The notes: generated by a model from the letters alone, not told the origin. A stretch of 64,000 nucleotides of DNA from Flavobacterium panacis (GCF_024649945.1 NZ_JANKMS010000001.1:558001-622000), one strand, 5' to 3'; counted from the first letter of the stretch, positions 39,004 through 49,161 are shown. Program-made: numbers and translations.

Positions 39004-39582
39004 TTATTTTTTTGCCGTCTGTTTTCGAATACGACTTAGTGTTTCTGGTGTCATTCCTAAATAGGAAGCAATCATCGTCTGTGGAATACGTGATGCAAAC
39101 CCTGGATATTTATTGATAAAGTTTAAATACTTTTCTTCGGCAGTTAAAGTCAGTGAAGCCTGAATTCGGTTTTGAGCTGCTATAAAACTTCTCTGCAAAA
39201 TGGTATTTACCATAGTATTAAAAGCTGGGATTTCCCTGCAAAGCAATTCAAAATTTTCGTGGGTAAAAAGTACCAGTTCCGTATCTTCAATCGCATCAAT
39301 ATTAAAACGTGATGGTTGTTGCATCATTAAACTTTCACGATCTCCAGTCCACCAGTTTTCAATACTAAAACTATTGACATGTTCACTTCCTTTTTCATCA
39401 ACCGTATAAGTCCTTACACAACCCTGTGTAATAAATGCATCGTATTTCCACACATCGCCTTCTTGGAGTAGATATTGTCTTTTACGAAGTTTTTTAATAA
39501 TAGCAAATGATTGTATACGCTCTGATTCTGCCTGAGTCAGTTCAGCTTTGTCTTCAAGATACTTTTGGAATATTTCATACAT
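39004..39582 (-). CDS. Crp/Fnr-family transcriptional regulator
   Basis: A 192-residue regulator with an N-terminal cyclic-nucleotide-binding-like beta-roll (about 25-115, YLLQEGDVWKYDAFITQGCVRTY and ENWWTGDRESL) and a C-terminal HTH (about 145-190, SRIPQTMIASYLGMTPETLSRIRKQ). The beta-roll lacks a clear cAMP phosphate-binding Arg motif and there are no Fnr-type Cys. The adjoining SDR gene is the likely target. Confidence 0.9.
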   Translation of the reverse strand: MYEIFQKYLEDKAELTQAESERIQSFAIIKKLRKRQYLLQEGDVWKYDAFITQGCVRTYTVDEKGSEHVNSFSIENWWTGDRESLMMQQPSRFNIDAIEDTELVLFTHENFELLCREIPAFNTMVNTILQRSFIAAQNRIQASLTLTAEEKYLNFINKYPGFASRIPQTMIASYLGMTPETLSRIRKQTAKK

Positions 39583-39788
39583 AGATTGTAAAATTATATA
39601 AAACCTCTAGAACAAATTTGATTTGATACAAGAATTTTCATAAAAATCCTTCAGTAATACCAAGGTATTTATATATGAATCAGATTTTAAGTGATTAACT
39701 ATTTTTATTCATCAAAAAAATAAAATTCTAAATTATAGAAACGGTTTGTTAATAAAACGATATTTTATTCAATTTATAAAATGACTCC

Positions 39789-39820
39789 TTTGTTTTTATG
39801 ACATCGTTTGTTTAAATTTG
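39789..39820 (+). promoter_or_regulatory. Promoter of the small secreted protein
   Basis: TTTG (39789-39792) and TAAATTTG (39813-39820), 20-bp gap: a good Bacteroidota promoter. Its -7 box covers the more upstream in-frame ATG at 39808, so the ATG at 39829 must be the start, leaving almost no leader. Confidence 0.65.
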
Positions 39821-39828
39821 TGACTCTT

Positions 39829-40221
39829 ATGAAAAATTGGTGCATTAAACTCTTACTTTCAATTGTCCTGCTTATAAACGGATCTGGCAATGCTTATGCA
39901 CACTTTAATACTTTTTCTTATAAAAATTTTTCTTTCATTACCATATCAAAGGACAATTCAACAAATGAACATACTTTAAACAGAGGACGTTCTTTTGATT
40001 CCTTTAAAAGAAAAATCTGTCTTTTTGATAATGAAGAAAACGAAGAGAATTTTTCTACAGTTCAAAAACAACTGGTAAAAAATAATTACTTTTTAATTTT
40101 TCACAGCAGCAATCATTTTGTCGTTTCTTCGACTGCTTTTACCCAAAAAGTAAATGACTGCAAAATTTTCAGTTTACTTGATAATAAAGTATATCTGTTG
40201 CTTCAGGTTTTCAGAATTTGA
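39829..40221 (+). CDS. Small secreted protein of unknown function
   Basis: 130 residues with a clear signal peptide (MKNWCIKLLLSIVLLINGSG, cleavage near YAH). The mature part is rich in Phe, Asn and Ser, with Cys in KRKICLFDN and NDCKIF. I do not recognise a domain. It lies 146 bp upstream of the RND operon on the same strand but has its own promoter. A role in that operon is not shown. Confidence 0.62.
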   Translation: MKNWCIKLLLSIVLLINGSGNAYAHFNTFSYKNFSFITISKDNSTNEHTLNRGRSFDSFKRKICLFDNEENEENFSTVQKQLVKNNYFLIFHSSNHFVVSSTAFTQKVNDCKIFSLLDNKVYLLLQVFRI

Positions 40222-40367
40222 TTTTTTACGAATAGCTATTACTTAATAGCTAGTTTCTTTATTGTTTTTATCCTCTAAAAAAGACGGATACGAACTTCTA
40301 TGGTCTATTTCCAAAGGCCTTTTACTTAAAAATCAAAAATAAATTACATTTTAATGCTGAAATAATT

Positions 40368-41450
40368 ATGAAAAGAATTTTCATGATCATGAGTTTGTGC
40401 GCCTTAGTTTTTACAAGCTGTAACTCCAAAAAAGAAGAAGAAAAAGAGGAAAAAACCAAGTTTATGGTTACTACTCCAATTGAAAGAGACACCACAATTA
40501 CAAAAGATTACGTATCACAGATACACTCTATACAACATATTGAGATAAGAGCTCAAGAGCGCGGTTATCTGGAAAAAATTTATGTTGATGAAGGACAAAT
40601 GGTTAAAAAAGGACAACTTTTATTTAAAATCATGCCTGCACTTTACGAAGCTGAATTAAAAAAGTCTAAAGCAGAAGTAAGTTTCAGCTCAATTGAATAT
40701 CAAAATGCCAAAAAATTAGCTGACGAAAAAGTCGTTTCTCCAAATGAACTGGCAATGGCAAAAGCGAAACTAGAAAAAGCAAATGCAGAAATGGCTTTAA
40801 GCAAAGTTCATCTTCAGTTTACAGAAATCAGAGCTCCTTTTGACGGAATCATAGACAAATTTCACGTGCGTCAAGGAAGTTTGGTTGATGAAGGGGAATT
40901 ATTGACAGAACTGGCAGACAACAGCTCAATGTGGGTGTATTATAATGTTCCGGAATCTGAATACCTGGATTATCAGGAAAAAGCAGGGAAAAATGGCAAA
41001 ATGAAAGTCAACCTTTTGATGGCTAACAACAAAAAATTCGAATATCCTGGAGTGGTAGAAACCATTGAAGCAGATTTTGATAACGAAACAGGAAACATTC
41101 CTTTTAGAGCTACTTTTCCTAATCCGAAAAGATTATTGAGACACGGAGAAACTGGAAGTATCCAAATGCCAATCGAACTTAAAAATGCTATGCTAATACC
41201 ACAGAAAGCTACTTTCGAAGTATTAGATAAAAAATATGTTTATGTAATTGATAAGAACAACGCTGTAAAATCTAGAGAGGTTGTTATTGCTGCCGAAATG
41301 CCACATTTATTTGTTATAAAAGAAGGTTTATCTATTAATGATAAAATACTTTTAGAAGGACTTCGTCTTGTAAAAGAAAATCAAAAAATAGACTACGAAG
41401 TATTAAAACCTGAATCGGTTATGTCCAATTTAGAACTGTACGCAGAATAA
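40368..41450 (+). CDS. RND efflux periplasmic adaptor (membrane fusion protein), lipoprotein
   Basis: 360 residues, lipobox VFTSC (C18). Lipoyl/hairpin layout: beta-barrel and lipoyl halves (IHSIQHIEIRAQERGYLEKIYVDEGQMVKKGQLLFKI; FTEIRAPFDGIIDKFHVRQGSLV) flank an alpha-hairpin (about 95-150), followed by a beta-barrel and membrane-proximal domain. It joins the inner-membrane pump to the outer-membrane factor. First gene of a three-gene operon, 21 bp before the pump gene. Confidence 0.94.
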   Translation: MKRIFMIMSLCALVFTSCNSKKEEEKEEKTKFMVTTPIERDTTITKDYVSQIHSIQHIEIRAQERGYLEKIYVDEGQMVKKGQLLFKIMPALYEAELKKSKAEVSFSSIEYQNAKKLADEKVVSPNELAMAKAKLEKANAEMALSKVHLQFTEIRAPFDGIIDKFHVRQGSLVDEGELLTELADNSSMWVYYNVPESEYLDYQEKAGKNGKMKVNLLMANNKKFEYPGVVETIEADFDNETGNIPFRATFPNPKRLLRHGETGSIQMPIELKNAMLIPQKATFEVLDKKYVYVIDKNNAVKSREVVIAAEMPHLFVIKEGLSINDKILLEGLRLVKENQKIDYEVLKPESVMSNLELYAE

Positions 41451-41471
41451 CCGAATCTTAAAAAAGAAGAA

Positions 41472-44400
41472 ATGTTTAATAAGTTTATACATAGACCCGT
41501 ATTTGCAATTATAATCTCGATTATAATTGTCTTTCTAGGTACGCTGTCGATCAAACAGCTTCCTATATCGCAATTCCCTCAAATTGCGCCCACAACTGTA
41601 AATATCTTTATTGCTTATCCCGGAGCCAGTGCCGATGTATTGGTAAAATCGACCTTAATTACCTTAGAAAACTCTCTTAACGGTACAGAAGGTGTGCGAT
41701 ACATGGCGACAGACGCCACAAGTGCGGGAGAAGCAACATTGAGAATAATTTTTGAACCGGGAACCGATCCTAATGAAGCTGTAATTAGAGTGAAAACAAG
41801 GGTCGATCAGGTAATGCCATTATTACCTGAACTAGTTCAACGTGAAGGAGTTGTAATTACTCCTATTCAGCCGAGTATGTTGATGTATGTCAATCTTTAC
41901 TCCAAAAGCAAAAGCATGGATGAAAAATTCCTTTACAACTATGCCGATGTAAAAATGATCCCAGAAATCAGCCGTGTAAAAGGGGTTGCCAGAACTCAAA
42001 TATTAGGAAGTCGTAAATATGCAATGCGTGTATGGCTGAATCCTGACCGAATGAGAGCCTACAAAATTTCTGTTGAAGAAGTTATGGAAGCACTTCAGGA
42101 ACAAAGTATTATTGGTCGTCCTGGACGTTTGGGACAAAGTTCTGGTATCGCAGCACAATCTCTAGAATATGTACTGACTTACAAAGGAAGATACGACGAG
42201 CCTAAACAATATGAAAATGTAATCGTTCGCGCGAATTCTGAAGGTGAAAGCATTCGCTTAAAAGACATTGCAAAAGTAGAATTAGGAAGTGAATTTTTTG
42301 ATATTTACTCGAATCTTGACGGTCATCCTTCTGCCGCTATTGTATTAAAACAAAACTACGGAAGTAACGCCAGCGACGTAATTAATGCCGTTAAAGCGAA
42401 ACTGGAAGAAATGAAAGGCAGTTTTCCTCCAGGAATGGATTATAAAATCAGTTATGACGTTTCTCAATTCTTAGATGCTTCTATCGATCAGGTGGTTCAT
42501 ACTTTGAGAGATGCCTTTATTTTGGTTGCCTTGGTGGTATTTATCTTTTTAGGAGATTGGCGTTCGACTTTGATCCCGATTATTGCTGTTCCGGTTTCTT
42601 TGATTGGAGCTTTCTTTGTGATTCAGTTGTTTGGAATGTCAATCAACTTGGTAACATTATTTTCTTTGGTATTAGCGATCGGAATTGTGGTAGATAACGC
42701 GATTGTCGTCGTCGAGGCTGTCCATGCCAAGTTTGAAGAATTTCCACATATTACACCTTATCATGCTGTAAAATTAGTTTTAGGTGAAATTGGAGGTGCA
42801 ATTATCGCCATTACAGCCGTTATGGTATCTGTATTTATTCCGGTATCGTTTATGTCTGGGCCAGTTGGAACTTTCTACAGACAATTTTCTGTAACAATGT
42901 CAAGTTCGATTATCATTTCGGCGATTGTAGCTTTAACCCTTACTCCTGTTCTTTGCGCGATTCTTTTGAAAAACAATCATGGAAAAGAGAAAAAAGGAAA
43001 TATATTGACAAAATCTCTTGATGCTTTTAACAGATGGTTTGAAAGATTAACGGGACGTTATGTTACGGTTTTAAAAGCAATCGTAAGCAGAAGAGTTTTA
43101 ACGTTCGGAATTTTATTCGCGTTTTGTGCTTTTATTTTCATAGAAAATCAAGTTCTACCTTCTGGATTTATTCCGAGTGAGGATCAAGGAACGATTTACG
43201 GAATTATTCAAACGCCGCCTGGTGCTACTTTAGAAAGAACCAATCAGGTTGCTCAGAAATTGCAGAAAATCTGTGAAAAAGTTGAAGGTGTTGAATCTGT
43301 TTCTTCTTTAGCTGGTTACGAAATTATGACGGAAGGTCGTGGTTCTAATGCCGGAACTTGTTTGATTAACTTAAAATCATGGTCTGACAGAAAACATTCT
43401 GTAACAGAAATCATGGAAGAATTAGAAAAAAAATCTAAAGATTTAGGAGCTGTTGTAGAGTTTTTCGAACCGCCTGCAATTCCGGGATTTGGTTCTTCTG
43501 GAGGTTTTTCTATGCGTTTATTGGATAAAACAACCAGTACCAATTATCAGGAATTTGATAAAATCAACAAACAGTTTATGGCCGAATTAGGCAAACGTAA
43601 AGAGCTTTCTGGTCTGTTTACTTTCTTCGCTGCCAATTATCCACAATACGAATTAGAAATAAACAATGATTTAGCGATGCAAAAAGGAGTTTCTATTGGT
43701 AAAGCAATGGAAAACCTTAACATTTTGATCGGAAGTACATACGAACAAGGATTTATCAAATTTGGACGTTTCTTTAAATTGTATGTACAATCGGATCCAA
43801 AATTCAGAAGACTTCCGTCGGATGTATTAAATCTTTTTGTGAAAAATGATCATGGAGAAATGGTGCCTTATTCTGCGTTTATGACTCTTAAGAAAACACA
43901 AGGGCCAAACGAGGTTACGCGTTACAACATGTACAATTCAGCAGCCATTCAAGGGCAGCCCGCTAAAGGATATACTACGGCAGATGCTATTAAAGCGGTG
44001 CAAGAAACGGCTGTAAAAACATTACCGAAAGGTTATGACATTGCATGGGAAGGACTTTCTTACGATGAAGCTGGTAAAGGAAATGAATCAATCTATATCT
44101 TTTTAGTCGTATTGGCTTTTGTTTATTTTGTATTGGCTGCACAGTATGAAAGTTTCATTATTCCGTTGTCGGTAATTCTATCTATTCCTGTTGGAATTTT
44201 GGGTTCTTTCGTCATTCTTCAAATGATGGGATTACAGAACGATATTTACGCACAAATCGGATTGATCATGCTCGTCGGTTTGCTCGGTAAAAATGCCGTT
44301 CTGATAGTCGAATTTGCCGTCCTCAAGCATCAGCAGGGCGCTACTATTCTCGAAGCCGCTATCGAAGGTGCCAAAGTTCGTTTTAGACCAATTTTGATGA

Positions 44401-44678
44401 CATCATTTGCCTTTATTGCTGGTTTAATTCCGTTGATTTTTGCTTCTGGAGCGGGTGCAATTGGAAACAGAACCATTGGAGGTTCTGCGCTTGGAGGAAT
44501 GCTTTTCGGAACCATTTTCGGAGTAATTATAGTTCCTGGATTATACTACATTTTTGGTTCGATGGCACAAGGCCGAAAACTAATTAAAGGAGAAGAAGAA
44601 AGTTCTTTATCTGATGAATTCATGCATCATGTAGATGATTTTTCAAAAAACAATCAAACGGAGGAAAATGAAGAATAA
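41472..44678 (+). CDS. RND (HAE1/AcrB-type) multidrug efflux pump
   Basis: 1068 residues with twelve transmembrane helices and two large periplasmic loops. Motifs: FNKFIHRPVFAIIISIIIVFLG at the N-terminus, the proton-relay helix VLAIGIVVDNAIVVVEAV with its Asp, GDWRSTLIPIIAVPVSLIGAF and VGLLGKNAVLIVEFAV. Exports hydrophobic or amphiphilic compounds using the proton gradient. Its last codons overlap the outer-membrane factor gene. Confidence 0.96.
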   Translation: MFNKFIHRPVFAIIISIIIVFLGTLSIKQLPISQFPQIAPTTVNIFIAYPGASADVLVKSTLITLENSLNGTEGVRYMATDATSAGEATLRIIFEPGTDPNEAVIRVKTRVDQVMPLLPELVQREGVVITPIQPSMLMYVNLYSKSKSMDEKFLYNYADVKMIPEISRVKGVARTQILGSRKYAMRVWLNPDRMRAYKISVEEVMEALQEQSIIGRPGRLGQSSGIAAQSLEYVLTYKGRYDEPKQYENVIVRANSEGESIRLKDIAKVELGSEFFDIYSNLDGHPSAAIVLKQNYGSNASDVINAVKAKLEEMKGSFPPGMDYKISYDVSQFLDASIDQVVHTLRDAFILVALVVFIFLGDWRSTLIPIIAVPVSLIGAFFVIQLFGMSINLVTLFSLVLAIGIVVDNAIVVVEAVHAKFEEFPHITPYHAVKLVLGEIGGAIIAITAVMVSVFIPVSFMSGPVGTFYRQFSVTMSSSIIISAIVALTLTPVLCAILLKNNHGKEKKGNILTKSLDAFNRWFERLTGRYVTVLKAIVSRRVLTFGILFAFCAFIFIENQVLPSGFIPSEDQGTIYGIIQTPPGATLERTNQVAQKLQKICEKVEGVESVSSLAGYEIMTEGRGSNAGTCLINLKSWSDRKHSVTEIMEELEKKSKDLGAVVEFFEPPAIPGFGSSGGFSMRLLDKTTSTNYQEFDKINKQFMAELGKRKELSGLFTFFAANYPQYELEINNDLAMQKGVSIGKAMENLNILIGSTYEQGFIKFGRFFKLYVQSDPKFRRLPSDVLNLFVKNDHGEMVPYSAFMTLKKTQGPNEVTRYNMYNSAAIQGQPAKGYTTADAIKAVQETAVKTLPKGYDIAWEGLSYDEAGKGNESIYIFLVVLAFVYFVLAAQYESFIIPLSVILSIPVGILGSFVILQMMGLQNDIYAQIGLIMLVGLLGKNAVLIVEFAVLKHQQGATILEAAIEGAKVRFRPILMTSFAFIAGLIPLIFASGAGAIGNRTIGGSALGGMLFGTIFGVIIVPGLYYIFGSMAQGRKLIKGEEESSLSDEFMHHVDDFSKNNQTEENEE

Positions 44679-46104
44679 TAAAAATATCAAATACGCAGGT
44701 CTTGCCTGCGTATTACTCTCTATAGCTGGTTGTAAAACACCAGCAATTGTAGAAAAAACAGAAAACAGAACCGTACCAGAAAAATATACTGATAATACAT
44801 TAGACACTATCAATACTGGAAAAGTTAAATGGAGAAGTTACTTTACAGACGAAAATCTTGAAAATCTGATTGACATTGCCTTAAAAAACAATCAAGAATT
44901 AAATATCACACTTCAAGAAATCGAAATTGCTAAAAGCGAAGTAAAAGCAAGAAAAGGAGAATACCTCCCATTTGTTGGTTTTAATGCTGGAGCAGATGTA
45001 ACCAAATCTGGAAGATACACAAGTACTGGTTCTGGTGAAGCTACAACTGAAATTATGCCAGGAAAAGAAACTCCAGATCCGCTTCCTAATTATCGTTTTG
45101 CGCTGACTTCAAGTTGGGAAATAGATATATGGAATAAATTGCATAATGCTAAAAAAGCAGCTTTAAATCGTTATTTAGGTTCTATTGAAGGAAAGAATTT
45201 TGTAATTACAAATTTAATTGCAGAAATAGCCGACTCGTATTATGAACTTTTAGCATTAGATAATCAGTTGGAAATCATTAAACAAAATATTGATATTCAA
45301 AGTAATGCTTTAAAAGTAGTAAAAATACAAAAAGAGGCTGCCAGAGTAAACGAACTGGCTGTACGCCGTTTTGAAGCACAGATTTTAAGTACACAAAGTC
45401 TGCAATTTGATATTCAACAGCAGATTACGGAAACGGAGAATAAAATCAATTTCTTGTTGGGGCGTTTTCCTCAAAAAATTACTCGAAACAGTGATAGTTT
45501 CAATACTATAACTCCTGCAGATGTTCATGCCGGAATACCATCTCAGTTGCTGGAAAACCGTCCTGATATCAAAAAAGCAGAAATGGAACTAGTTGCTGCA
45601 AAACTGGATATTAAAGCCGCTAAAGCCAATTTTTATCCTTCACTTGGTATTTCAGCCGGAATTGGATATGAAGCTTTCAATACCAAATATTTACTGACTT
45701 CTCCAGAATCTTTATTGTATTCTATTGCAGGCGATTTGGTTGCTCCTTTAATCAACAGAAATGCTATTAAAGCAAGTTACCTTACAGCAAGCGCGAAACA
45801 AATTCAGGCTGTTTACAATTATGAAAGAACTTTGGTAAATGCTTATGTTGAAGTAGCAAATCAGTTGTCTAAAATTCAGAATACAGCAAAAAGTTATGAT
45901 TTGAAGTCCAAACAGGTTCAGGCATTAAACGAATCTATTCAAATCTCAAATAATCTTTTTAGTTCAGCTAGAGCTGATTATATGGAAGTTTTACTAACGC
46001 AGAAAGATGCTTTAGAGTCTAAGTTTGAACTTATTGAAACCAAAAAACAGCAAATGAGTGCCTTCGTAAATGTATACAAAGCATTGGGCGGCGGCTGGAA
46101 TTAG
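44668..46104 (+). CDS. Outer-membrane efflux factor (TolC/OprM-type lipoprotein)
   Basis: 478 residues from the ATG at 44668, which sits after GGAGG and overlaps the pump stop codon. This start gives a proper lipoprotein signal (LLSIAGC), whereas the in-frame ATG at 44635 would add a charged leader. It has two OEP repeats of long helices (WRSYFTDENLENLIDIALKNNQELN; LENRPDIKKAEMELVAAKLDIKAAKANFYPSLG). It forms the exit duct of the RND system. A terminator follows. Confidence 0.93.
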   Translation: MKNNKNIKYAGLACVLLSIAGCKTPAIVEKTENRTVPEKYTDNTLDTINTGKVKWRSYFTDENLENLIDIALKNNQELNITLQEIEIAKSEVKARKGEYLPFVGFNAGADVTKSGRYTSTGSGEATTEIMPGKETPDPLPNYRFALTSSWEIDIWNKLHNAKKAALNRYLGSIEGKNFVITNLIAEIADSYYELLALDNQLEIIKQNIDIQSNALKVVKIQKEAARVNELAVRRFEAQILSTQSLQFDIQQQITETENKINFLLGRFPQKITRNSDSFNTITPADVHAGIPSQLLENRPDIKKAEMELVAAKLDIKAAKANFYPSLGISAGIGYEAFNTKYLLTSPESLLYSIAGDLVAPLINRNAIKASYLTASAKQIQAVYNYERTLVNAYVEVANQLSKIQNTAKSYDLKSKQVQALNESIQISNNLFSSARADYMEVLLTQKDALESKFELIETKKQQMSAFVNVYKALGGGWN

Positions 46105-46130
46105 TAGTTTTCATTTTTATTTTTGGGAAG

Positions 46131-46162
46131 AGAGATCAGTTGAAAAGCTGGTCTCTTTTTTT
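46131..46162 (+). terminator. Terminator of the RND efflux operon
   Basis: Stem AGAGATCAG (46131-46139) with CTGGTCTCT (46148-46156), one G-U pair, then eight T. Confidence 0.8.
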
Positions 46163-46272
46163 TAAAATTAATTATAAATTTAATTGAAGAATCAGTATTT
46201 GATACTTTCTAAAGTTCTTCTACAAATTAAATAACTTTTATATTTTTACATCAAACGACCTCAAGCAAAAAA

Positions 46273-47076
46273 ATGAAAAAAAGAATCTCTAAGATTGAAA
46301 ATGATATACAAGACAGAAATTCTATTGCTTGGAAAAAGCTTTGTCAATATGTTGACAAGGTTGCTGCAGAAAATCTTGAAGAGTTTTCTCCGTCAAAAGA
46401 ACTTGGACCCGAATTATTTGCTCAAATTTATACACTACCAGAAACTATTTCCAATCTAAAAAAGGTTAAAAAAGTATGGCTTTACGGTAGTAAGCTTAAA
46501 CGTATCCCTCCAGAAATTGGAGAAATGGAAGCGCTTGAATATTTTGATCCTTACACTTCGTATGATTTGCATTGGCTTCCATATGAAATCACAAAATGCA
46601 AAAATCTCAAAAGTAGCAGAGTAAGCACAAGAGCACTTTATGGCAATTATAAAAATAGAATGGGATTTCCTCGTTTAAACCATAATCCGGTGCGTTACTC
46701 TGGACAAACATTGACTTGTAGTGTCTGTGATCAACAGATGACATATGAACAGACCAATCAACTTTGGATTTCCTTAATGGTTGCTACTGATGTTTTGCCT
46801 TTACTTGTGAATTTATGTTCAAAAGAATGTGAATCTAAACTTCCACAACCACATGAAAACTATGTTTCTTTTCCGCACAAAGGAGGTGCAGATCTAAAAC
46901 AACCTCTTGATGAAGATGAACTTTTTGAAATAGAATTAAAAAAATATGAAAATGAGCTAAACTCTAATGCAAGTGTTGCTGAAACAACTACAATAAATGA
47001 AACTCCATTAAATGAAGATACTGATAATAAAAAATTTCCAGTTTTAAAGCTGATCAGAAAAATATGGGAAAAGTAA
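46273..47076 (+). CDS. Leucine-rich-repeat protein with a Cys-rich segment
   Basis: 267 residues, no signal peptide. Residues about 50-110 have two or three LRR-like units (LPETISNLKKVKKVWLYGSKLKRIPPEIGEMEALEYF, LPYEITKCKNL). Residues about 148-195 carry CSVC and CSKEC, spaced like a treble-clef zinc site. The C-terminal third is acidic and low-complexity. Probably a cytoplasmic protein-interaction factor; function unknown. Convergent with the thioredoxin-like gene, 16 bp away. Confidence 0.72.
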   Translation: MKKRISKIENDIQDRNSIAWKKLCQYVDKVAAENLEEFSPSKELGPELFAQIYTLPETISNLKKVKKVWLYGSKLKRIPPEIGEMEALEYFDPYTSYDLHWLPYEITKCKNLKSSRVSTRALYGNYKNRMGFPRLNHNPVRYSGQTLTCSVCDQQMTYEQTNQLWISLMVATDVLPLLVNLCSKECESKLPQPHENYVSFPHKGGADLKQPLDEDELFEIELKKYENELNSNASVAETTTINETPLNEDTDNKKFPVLKLIRKIWEK

Positions 47077-47092
47077 AGATTTTAAGCCCCTA

Positions 47093-47728
47093 TTAAGCAT
47101 TACTTTTTTTCTGAGTCAGCAAATCTTCTAATTTGTTTTTTAATACATCTAGATTTTGGTAACCGAAATACTTTCCTAAAATAGTATAACTTTCATCAAA
47201 AATAATAAAGGATGGTGTTCCTTGTAACTGATTGATAGTAAATGTTTCGGCTATTACAGGAATCTGATCATAGTATGCTTTTACCTTTTGGATTAAAATC
47301 TCTTGCTCCGTTTCAGAATAAGCTTCAAAATTCGGCACAGCGTCGCAGATTAGTTTAATCATTTCTGTAGTGACGAATTCATCAGAAGCTGTAATACGAT
47401 CAAAAGCAACTGGAAAATTCAGTTTTTCAGGGTAATTAGAAAGTTCATAATTAGATTGATAGTGCTTTTTGGTTTCTCCCACTAAAGTACCATCATTTAA
47501 TAACAGCTTTAAACTTTCTTCGTTGTTATATTCAAAATCTTCAAAAGCAGTAGCTACTCCAATAAATCCTGCTTTATCCTTAAAGGATTTGTAAAGATCA
47601 TTCATAATCGGAATTCCATATATAAAACAACCTGGGCAATTTACCTGAAACACAAATGCAATATTTACTTTGTTTAATATAAATTCTCCCTGAATTAATT
47701 CTTGAATATTAAGATGAAATTTTGACAT
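47093..47728 (-). CDS. Thioredoxin-like / redoxin-domain protein
   Basis: 211 residues without a signal peptide. A CPGC motif (C31 and C34) follows the first strand, and GTPSFIIFDE supplies the cis-Pro near the C-terminus; TlpA/redoxin-like arrangement with a helical insertion (about 85-160). It would act as a cytoplasmic thiol oxidoreductase. No neighbour explains its partner. Confidence 0.82.
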   Translation of the reverse strand: MSKFHLNIQELIQGEFILNKVNIAFVFQVNCPGCFIYGIPIMNDLYKSFKDKAGFIGVATAFEDFEYNNEESLKLLLNDGTLVGETKKHYQSNYELSNYPEKLNFPVAFDRITASDEFVTTEMIKLICDAVPNFEAYSETEQEILIQKVKAYYDQIPVIAETFTINQLQGTPSFIIFDESYTILGKYFGYQNLDVLKNKLEDLLTQKKSNA

Positions 47729-47868
47729 ACCTAAATTATTATAATTGATAAACTTCTACTAATTACTATACAAAATTAGTAAGGAATACCAAGTTATAGA
47801 TAGTCCAGTTTTTTGATAAATCCAGATTTTCTGGTTTCTACTTAAATTCACAATCAATATAAATCAAT

Positions 47869-47894
47869 AAAGCTGTCAAATACTTGACAGCTTT
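47869..47894 (-). terminator. Terminator after the alcohol dehydrogenase gene
   Basis: Stem AAAGCTGTCAA (47869-47879) with its complement (47884-47894), 4-base loop, A- and T-rich flanks. Confidence 0.75.
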
Positions 47895-47930
47895 ATCTTT
47901 AACAAATTAAATTATATTTCAATAAGCGTA

Positions 47931-49085
47931 TTATTGTTCATTATACACAACACCATCATAACAAGCATTGTATATTTCTTTTAATTCTTCAACAGTAGGT
48001 TTTCTTGGGTTGAAACCTGTACATGGATCTAAAAATGCATTGTTGGCAATAAAATCAAGATTTTTGTCCCAGTCTTCACGAGAAATTCCGAATTCTTTAA
48101 TAGCTGCTTGATTGTTTACATCAGCTCTTAATGTTTCTATAGCCTGTGCTAAATCTTCTGCAGTTTCTTTTCCAATTACTTTTGCTAAATCAGGAAAACG
48201 ACTGCTTTCTTTTGCGTTGTAACGAATAACATTTGGTAAAAAGATTGCGTTAGAAGCACCATGAGGAATTCCGTACAACGCTCCTACTTGGTGAGATAAC
48301 GAGTGTACGATTCCAAGCCATGCATTATTAAAAGCTAATCCTGCCATAAAAGAAGCATCGTGCATATTCTGACGCGCCTGAATGTTTGATGGATTTTGAA
48401 CTGCTTCTTTTAAGTTATTGAAAACAATTTCTAAACCTCCTTTAGAAAGTACATCTGCATAATTATTCTCAATATTAGAAACATACGCCTCAACGCAGTG
48501 CGTTAATGCATCCAAACCAGTATTTGAAGTCACGTGTGCTGGCATAGACGCACAGATTTCACCATCAACAATCGCAATATCCGGAGTTAGTTCGTAAGAA
48601 ACGATAGGATATTTCACCCCTTTTTCACGATCTGTAATTACCGCTAAACCAGTTGTTTCTGTACCCGTTCCGCTAGTAGATGGAATCGCAATAAATTTTG
48701 CTTTTTTACGTAAAACAGGAACGTTAAAAGGCTTAATCATAGCGTCGAAATCAGCATCTGGATATTCGTAAAAAACCCACATCATTTTTGCTGCATCGAT
48801 TGCTGAACATCCTCCTAAACCAATAACCCAGTCAGGTTGAAAGCTTTTCATTACTTCTGCTCCTTTAAAACAAGTTTCAGATGATGGATCTTCTTCTACA
48901 CCTTCAAAAATTTTCACTTCAATTCCTGCTTCTTTAAGGTAAGCCGCTGCTTTATCTAGAGAACCACTATTTTTCATTGAGCTTCCACCTGTAACAATTA
49001 CAGCTTTGCTTCCTTTAATGTTTTTTAATTCTTCAAGACTTCCTGCACCATGGAAAACTTCTCCTGCAATAAATAACTTGCTCAT
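47931..49085 (-). CDS. Iron-containing alcohol dehydrogenase
   Basis: 384 residues of the group III alcohol dehydrogenase family. N-terminal nucleotide-binding half (VIVTGGSSMKNSG, VIGLGGCSAIDAAK) and C-terminal helical half with the metal-ligand region (ALTHCVEAYVS, NAWLGIVHSLSHQVGALYGIPHGASNAIFLP), giving Asp and three His ligands. NAD(P)H-dependent alcohol/aldehyde interconversion. An AraC regulator gene lies 76 bp upstream on the same strand, an arrangement like yqhC-yqhD. Confidence 0.94.
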   Translation of the reverse strand: MSKLFIAGEVFHGAGSLEELKNIKGSKAVIVTGGSSMKNSGSLDKAAAYLKEAGIEVKIFEGVEEDPSSETCFKGAEVMKSFQPDWVIGLGGCSAIDAAKMMWVFYEYPDADFDAMIKPFNVPVLRKKAKFIAIPSTSGTGTETTGLAVITDREKGVKYPIVSYELTPDIAIVDGEICASMPAHVTSNTGLDALTHCVEAYVSNIENNYADVLSKGGLEIVFNNLKEAVQNPSNIQARQNMHDASFMAGLAFNNAWLGIVHSLSHQVGALYGIPHGASNAIFLPNVIRYNAKESSRFPDLAKVIGKETAEDLAQAIETLRADVNNQAAIKEFGISREDWDKNLDFIANNAFLDPCTGFNPRKPTVEELKEIYNACYDGVVYNEQ

Positions 49086-49161
49086 TTTATACTTATATTT
49101 TATGTTTTAATACAAGTACAAAAGTATTTCAGGTATGACGGGCGGTGTTATACAATCAGGT

